A DNA stretch of 18,694 nucleotides, taken from NCBI GenBank assembly GCA_035623255.1, contig DASPTU010000029.1, forward strand, positions 1-18,694, read 5' to 3'. Both the position numbers and the translations under genes were made by a program. This stretch comes from JAFAGX01 sp035623255 (GTDB lineage: Bacteria; Acidobacteriota; Terriglobia; Terriglobales; Acidobacteriaceae). Numbering within the stretch: the stretch's first letter is position 1; every line of letters starts with the position of its first letter. The notes under the pieces were generated by a model that searched no databases, was not told the DNA's origin, and saw nothing but the letters and a program-made list of their open reading frames with translations. Of the stretch, positions 14,786 to 18,694 are shown piece after piece.

Positions 14786-15868
14786 ATGAAAGTATTGGTC
14801 ACGGGTCATCATGGTTACATCGGTTCGGTGATGGTGCCTTTTCTGCTGGCTGCCGGGCACGAGGTCGTTGGGTTGGACAATTTTCTATTCGAAGGTTGCA
14901 ACCTGGGCGAGGATTCTTGTCCGGTACCTGCTTTACGCAAGGACATCCGCGACGTCGAAGAGAAGGACCTGCGAGGCTTTGATGCGGTAATTCATCTGGC
15001 TGCCCTTTCCAATGATCCTCTGGGAAATCTGAATCCCGAAAGCACACTTGAGATCAATCATCGGGCCTCCGTGCACTTGGCCCGACTGGCGCGGGAAGCC
15101 GGAGTACCGCGATTCCTGTACGCCTCCTCGTGCAGCCTGTACGGCGTTTCTGGGGGAGACCAGATGCTGACAGAATCTGCCGCCTTCAATCCAATCACGG
15201 CATACGGCGTCTCGAAAGTGAAGAGCGAAGAGGACATCGCGAAATTGGCCAATAACAGTTTCAGCCCGACCTATCTGCGCAACGCGACTGCCTACGGTAT
15301 GTCACCTCGGTTGCGCGCAGATGTGGTTGTCAACAACCTGGTGGGTTTTGCCTACACGACCGGGGAAGTTCTTATTCAGAGCGACGGTACGCCGTGGCGG
15401 CCACTGGTTCACATCGAAGACATCAGCCGCGCGTTTCTTGCGGTTCTGGAGTCCCCACGCGAGAAGGTACATAACCAGGCATTCAACGTCGGGCGCAACC
15501 AGGAGAATTACCAGATTCGTGAAATCGCTGATATGGTGCGCGAGATCGTTCCCAACTCGAAAGTGGAATATGCCAAGGGCGGTGGGCCTGATCCGCGCTG
15601 CTATCGCGTAGATTGCGGCAAAATTTCCAAAGTCTTGCCACAGTTCGAGCCAATCTGGACGGTACGACGGGGAATTGAGGAACTCTACGGTGCATTCCGC
15701 AAATGTCAACTCAGCCGGGAGGAGTTTCTGGGAACGAAGTATCTGCGCATTAAACGCATTACGCAGCTACAGGAGCAAGGCCGCCTCAATGCCGATCTGC
15801 GCTGGACATGTGACCACGTCGGGATGGGTACAGGCAGCGGATCGCATCGCGAAGCGTCACAGGCTTAA
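14786..15868 (+). CDS. Extended SDR: NAD-dependent sugar-nucleotide epimerase/reductase
   Basis: A 360-residue protein. KVLVTGHHGYIGSVMVPFLL (2-21) contains the NAD-binding GxxGxxG (7-13). Asp31 in GLDN should bind the adenosine ribose, implying NAD. VIHLAALSNDP (68-78) follows, and TAYGVSKVKSEE (138-149) carries Tyr140-x3-Lys144. The triad strand is FLYASSCSLYG (110-120), where 4,6-dehydratases have TDEVYG; Cys-Ser replaces Asp-Glu, so dehydration is unlikely and 4-epimerisation or 4-ketoreduction more likely. The RNATAYGMSPRLRADVVVNN and PWRPLVHIEDI segments are typical of this SDR subfamily. The C-terminus (about 310-360) extends beyond the core with a basic helical tail. It probably completes the NDP-sugar made by the cassette. 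Confidence 0.87.
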   Translation: MKVLVTGHHGYIGSVMVPFLLAAGHEVVGLDNFLFEGCNLGEDSCPVPALRKDIRDVEEKDLRGFDAVIHLAALSNDPLGNLNPESTLEINHRASVHLARLAREAGVPRFLYASSCSLYGVSGGDQMLTESAAFNPITAYGVSKVKSEEDIAKLANNSFSPTYLRNATAYGMSPRLRADVVVNNLVGFAYTTGEVLIQSDGTPWRPLVHIEDISRAFLAVLESPREKVHNQAFNVGRNQENYQIREIADMVREIVPNSKVEYAKGGGPDPRCYRVDCGKISKVLPQFEPIWTVRRGIEELYGAFRKCQLSREEFLGTKYLRIKRITQLQEQGRLNADLRWTCDHVGMGTGSGSHREASQA

Positions 15869-15903
15869 TCTCAGCTCGATCTGCAATCAATTTCTTCGAA
15901 TGT

Positions 15904-17457
15904 ATGGCTCCTAAACGAGCAGCACAAAACGTTTTGGCGAACTGGGTGGCCCTCGCCGTGTCCACGCTCGTCGGGTTGTTCCTTGCACCCTTCATTGTTC
16001 ACCATCTCGGGAACATAGCGTATGGCGTGTGGATTCTGGTTACCTCGCTCACCGCGTACATGAGTCTGCTTGACCTCGGCCTGCGGGGCGCGGTGACGAG
16101 GTTTGTTTCAAAAGGGAAGACGCAGGGGAATCATGAGGAATCGAGCGAGGCGATCTCTGCGGCGCTTTGGATTCGGCGCTGGATCAGCGTGGCCTTGGTG
16201 CTCTCCAGCCTTGTATTTGCGGCCATGTTCCCGCGCATCTTCTCCGTTCCCAGCAGCCTGCAGCATGCTGCGCGCATGGCCATCGTGGCGACCGCGCTCA
16301 CCGTCGCAGTCAACCTTTGGTGCGGCGTATTCGGAGGTGTTCTCGCAGCCTTGCAACGGTTCGACCTGCTGAGCGCCGTCGCTATGACCCAAACGGCTTT
16401 GCGGGCTGCGGGCATCGTATGGTTGCTGCGGAACGGGTATGGCATTCTGGCTCTGGCGTCTTGGGATTTAGTAATCGCGATCGTTGCCAATGCGCTCTAC
16501 ATTCTTTTCGCCTTCAAGAACTACCCCGAATTGCGGATCACATTTGGAAGGCCGTCACGGCCGGTTCTGCGCAAAGTCTGGAATTATAGCTTTTGGGCTT
16601 TTGTCATCAACCTTGCTGCGCAGGTGGTGTATTACAGCGACAACTTAGTGGTTGGTGCGTTTACCTCTGCCGCCGCGGTGACTTTCTATGCGATCGGAGG
16701 AATGCTGATTGCCTACGCCCGTCAGGTGGTCACATCGCTGACCACGACGTTTGGCCCCATGGCGAGCACATTTGAAGCGGAGGGCAGTTATCACAATTTA
16801 CGGAGATTGTTGATTCAGGGTACCCGGGCTGCGTTGATTGTCTCGCTGCCGATTGAGTTGGCTTTGTTCCTGCGGGGACCGACTTTCATCGGAATCTGGA
16901 TGGGGCCCCAGTATGCTCAGCCCTCGGGAGCGGTGCTGCGCATCCTGTTGCTCTCGCTGATTGCATGCACGGGGAGCGCGGCGAGCGGGGGAATCGTATA
17001 TGGCATGGAGAAGCACCGGACCGCAGCGATCTGGGCAATTTTCGAGGGAATCGCGAATCTGAGTTTGAGCATTATTTTGGTTCGTCGCATCGGTATCACG
17101 GGTGTTGCCTGGGGTACTGCCATCCCCAGCCTCTTCGTCGAGTGCGTGCTGTGGCCGCCGTACGTTTCCCGTCTGGTTGAGATTCCGATGTGGGAGTATG
17201 TTTGGCAGACCTGGATCCGCACCTCGATTGCGGCTGTGCCATTTTGTATCGCCTGTTACTTAACAGAGCGTTACTGGCCCGTCAGAAGTCTCCCTGTTTT
17301 CTTTTTGCAGATCGCCGCGGTTCTGCCGGTGTTTCCTCTGGCATTGGCTCTGGTGTATAGGAGCGAGCTTACGAATTACCTGCGAGCGCGATTCTCAAGA
17401 CCAACATCCTTGAAGCTGAGCAATGAATACCAATCTTCAACCACCAGCGTTCAGTGA
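15904..17457 (+). CDS. Oligosaccharide flippase, Wzx-like (MOP superfamily)
   Basis: A 517-residue polytopic membrane protein with about 12-14 hydrophobic segments across its length (for example 10-30, 40-58, 93-112, 123-147, several through 220-290, and 425-480). LGNIAYGVWILVTSLTAYMS and LLDLGLRGAVTRFVSK near the N-terminus are typical of the Polysacc_synt family. Wzx proteins move undecaprenyl-diphosphate-linked repeat units across the inner membrane, which makes a Wzx/Wzy-type pathway likely even though no polymerase is in the window. The start at ATG 15904 follows a 35-base gap without a good Shine-Dalgarno site. The last 35 bases overlap the final glycosyltransferase gene in another frame, a strong sign of co-expression. 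Confidence 0.9.
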   Translation: MAPKRAAQNVLANWVALAVSTLVGLFLAPFIVHHLGNIAYGVWILVTSLTAYMSLLDLGLRGAVTRFVSKGKTQGNHEESSEAISAALWIRRWISVALVLSSLVFAAMFPRIFSVPSSLQHAARMAIVATALTVAVNLWCGVFGGVLAALQRFDLLSAVAMTQTALRAAGIVWLLRNGYGILALASWDLVIAIVANALYILFAFKNYPELRITFGRPSRPVLRKVWNYSFWAFVINLAAQVVYYSDNLVVGAFTSAAAVTFYAIGGMLIAYARQVVTSLTTTFGPMASTFEAEGSYHNLRRLLIQGTRAALIVSLPIELALFLRGPTFIGIWMGPQYAQPSGAVLRILLLSLIACTGSAASGGIVYGMEKHRTAAIWAIFEGIANLSLSIILVRRIGITGVAWGTAIPSLFVECVLWPPYVSRLVEIPMWEYVWQTWIRTSIAAVPFCIACYLTERYWPVRSLPVFFLQIAAVLPVFPLALALVYRSELTNYLRARFSRPTSLKLSNEYQSSTTSVQ

Positions 17458-18661
17458 TATCGGCATCATCGCTTTAGTGCCGGACCGCTGGGGCGAACAA
17501 TGGCAAGCGCGGCATCGCATAGCACCGCGGTTAGCGCGATATTTCCAAGTTGTGTGGATGGACTATCCAATTCAACGCCAGGAGATCATTCCGGCGCTTT
17601 TTGGATCGCACCGAGCGGTAGATGGCAGCGGCTTACCTGCCGCGCTACATGTCTACCACCCGGGCCCATGGTTGCCCCGTCTTGGACGTCCAGCTTGGCT
17701 TGGCCGTTGGACGTCGCTTCGAAGGCTGCAGCATGTGCGCAATCTACTGCTGGCACAGGGGTGCTCCAAGATTGTGTTGTACCTGTGGCGGCCAGAGTTT
17801 GCGCCGGCGCTCAGCCAGGTACCCCATGAATTGGGTTGCTATCACATCGACGATGAGTATTCGTTCTCTGAAGTCGAAATTGATTGCGATAACAACGAAA
17901 TTGATCTCATCCGATCGGTTGGGCAGGTCTTCATTCATTCTCCTGCCATGATGGAGAAGAAAGGCGGGTTCAATCCGAACACGGAATTCGTGCCAAACGG
18001 GGTCGATTATCAAAAGTATGCAACTCCCGTCCCCGAGCCTCAGGAGTTCGCCCGGATTCCTCATCCGCGAGTCGGGTATGTCGGCACCTTGAAGAAGATG
18101 CTCGATTGGCCGTTGCTGCTTGAGCTCGCCCGGCAGCATCCTGAATGGTCGTTTGTTTTTGTCGGCAATGTGGCATCACACGAGGAGCTTCCTGAGATTC
18201 TGTCGGCACTGGCTCAATATCGGAACGTGCACATGCTTCCCGGTAAACCGGCCCAGATACTGCCGGCTTACGTGCAACACTGCGATGTTTGCATCCTGCC
18301 CTACCGTGTCGACGATTACACCAAGTACATCTATCCGCTGAAATTGCATGAATGTCTTGCCAGCGGACGGCCAGTTGTGGGGTCGCACATTCCGGCAATT
18401 GAAGCCTTCGAGGGCACCGTACTTCTGGCCGGTAACGCACAGGAGTGGTCCAGCGCGATTCAGAGAGCCCTTTCGCCGATCGAAAATGCGCCGCGCCATT
18501 GTGAGGCTCGCCGCGGCGTGGCGCGTTTGCACGACTGGGATGTGCTGGTGGAGAAGATCGCAATGATCGTCGCGCGCAGGCTCGGATATTCGCTTCCGGA
18601 GAGCCCGCCACCCGTGGATGAAGGATTGAGATTGGAGAACGTATTTCGAGCAGGTTCGTAG
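17423..18661 (+). CDS. Glycosyltransferase, GT4-like (TuaH-type)
   Basis: A 412-residue GT-B protein. The N-terminal half begins DIGIIALVPDRWGEQWQ (12-28) and includes WMDYP (45-49) and YHIDDEYSFSE (140-150), a motif seen in TuaH-like exopolysaccharide glycosyltransferases. The donor half has FVPNGVDYQKY (189-199), VGYVGTLKKMLDWPLLLELA (217-236), FVFVGNV (244-250) and LPYRVDDYTKYIYPLKLHE (292-310), followed by CLASGRPVV. This is the usual nucleotide-sugar binding order; the EX7E pattern is not obvious beyond E310 and E327. It likely adds a sugar to the repeat unit on the cytoplasmic face. ATG 17423 lies inside the flippase gene, giving a 35-base overlap and probable translational coupling. 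The C-terminus ends cleanly. Confidence 0.88.
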   Translation: MNTNLQPPAFSDIGIIALVPDRWGEQWQARHRIAPRLARYFQVVWMDYPIQRQEIIPALFGSHRAVDGSGLPAALHVYHPGPWLPRLGRPAWLGRWTSLRRLQHVRNLLLAQGCSKIVLYLWRPEFAPALSQVPHELGCYHIDDEYSFSEVEIDCDNNEIDLIRSVGQVFIHSPAMMEKKGGFNPNTEFVPNGVDYQKYATPVPEPQEFARIPHPRVGYVGTLKKMLDWPLLLELARQHPEWSFVFVGNVASHEELPEILSALAQYRNVHMLPGKPAQILPAYVQHCDVCILPYRVDDYTKYIYPLKLHECLASGRPVVGSHIPAIEAFEGTVLLAGNAQEWSSAIQRALSPIENAPRHCEARRGVARLHDWDVLVEKIAMIVARRLGYSLPESPPPVDEGLRLENVFRAGS

Positions 18662-18683
18662 TTTGGTATTACCAGAATTCAAC

Positions 18684-18688
18684 AGGAG
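18684..18688 (+). promoter_or_regulatory. Possible ribosome-binding site at the right edge
   Basis: AGGAG lies 22 bases after the last stop and 6 bases before the window end. No start codon follows inside the window, but the position suits a next gene beginning just outside. Confidence 0.35.
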
Positions 18689-18694
18689 TAAGGG

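Noticed and set aside
17682..17715. Direct repeat TTGGACGTC at 17682-17690 and 17707-17715
   Set aside because: Nine bases, two copies only, inside a coding region with a conserved reading frame; probably chance.

Overview
The window is one uninterrupted run of plus-strand genes belonging to a surface or exopolysaccharide biosynthesis locus of a Gram-negative-type bacterium. It holds seventeen coding regions, the first cut off by the window's left edge. Gaps are at most about 75 bases, many neighbours overlap, and I see no convincing terminator or promoter, so the whole stretch reads as part of one long operon. No rRNA, tRNA, CRISPR array, transposase or integrase was found. There is no taxonomic marker. 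Moderate-to-high GC, GTG and TTG starts, weak Shine-Dalgarno sites and the gene complement would suit an Acidobacteriota-like soil bacterium, but that is an inference.

Layout. Bases 2-259 are the tail of an Asn/Gly-rich parallel beta-helix protein. Bases 272-6746 hold the first assembly block: a SAM methyltransferase, two GT4-type glycosyltransferases, a GT2 glycosyltransferase, a second (Methyltransf_24-like) methyltransferase and a NodB-type polysaccharide deacetylase. The deacetylase is followed after 4 bases by an ATP-grasp ligase (6751-8049). Bases 8096-15868 are a compact sugar-nucleotide cassette: a zinc-binding sugar C-methyltransferase, an RmlC-like 3,5-epimerase, a GT2 enzyme, a COG4310 aminopeptidase-like protein with a C-terminal winged helix, an SDR epimerase/dehydratase, an RfbF-like nucleotidyltransferase, a PIG-L/LmbE deacetylase and a second SDR. 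Bases 15904-17457 encode a Wzx-type flippase, and 17423-18661 a last GT4-type glycosyltransferase that starts inside the flippase gene. A Shine-Dalgarno-like AGGAG at the right edge suggests the operon continues.

How it fits together (inference). The cassette would activate a hexose as an NDP-sugar and convert it to a 3-C-methylated, epimerised, possibly amino-containing deoxysugar. The five glycosyltransferases would build a repeat unit on a lipid carrier. The deacetylases, ATP-grasp enzyme and methyltransferases would decorate it, and the flippase would move it across the inner membrane. A priming transferase, a Wzy polymerase, export proteins and a canonical NDP-hexose 4,6-dehydratase are absent and presumably lie outside.

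The most interesting points are: the nucleotidyltransferase, which departs from the RfbF consensus at several active-site positions; the peptidase-like COG4310 gene embedded by overlaps in sugar genes; the deacetylase/ATP-grasp pair, which suggests exchange of one amine substituent for another; and two SDRs, neither of which carries the usual Thr-Asp-Glu dehydratase triad.
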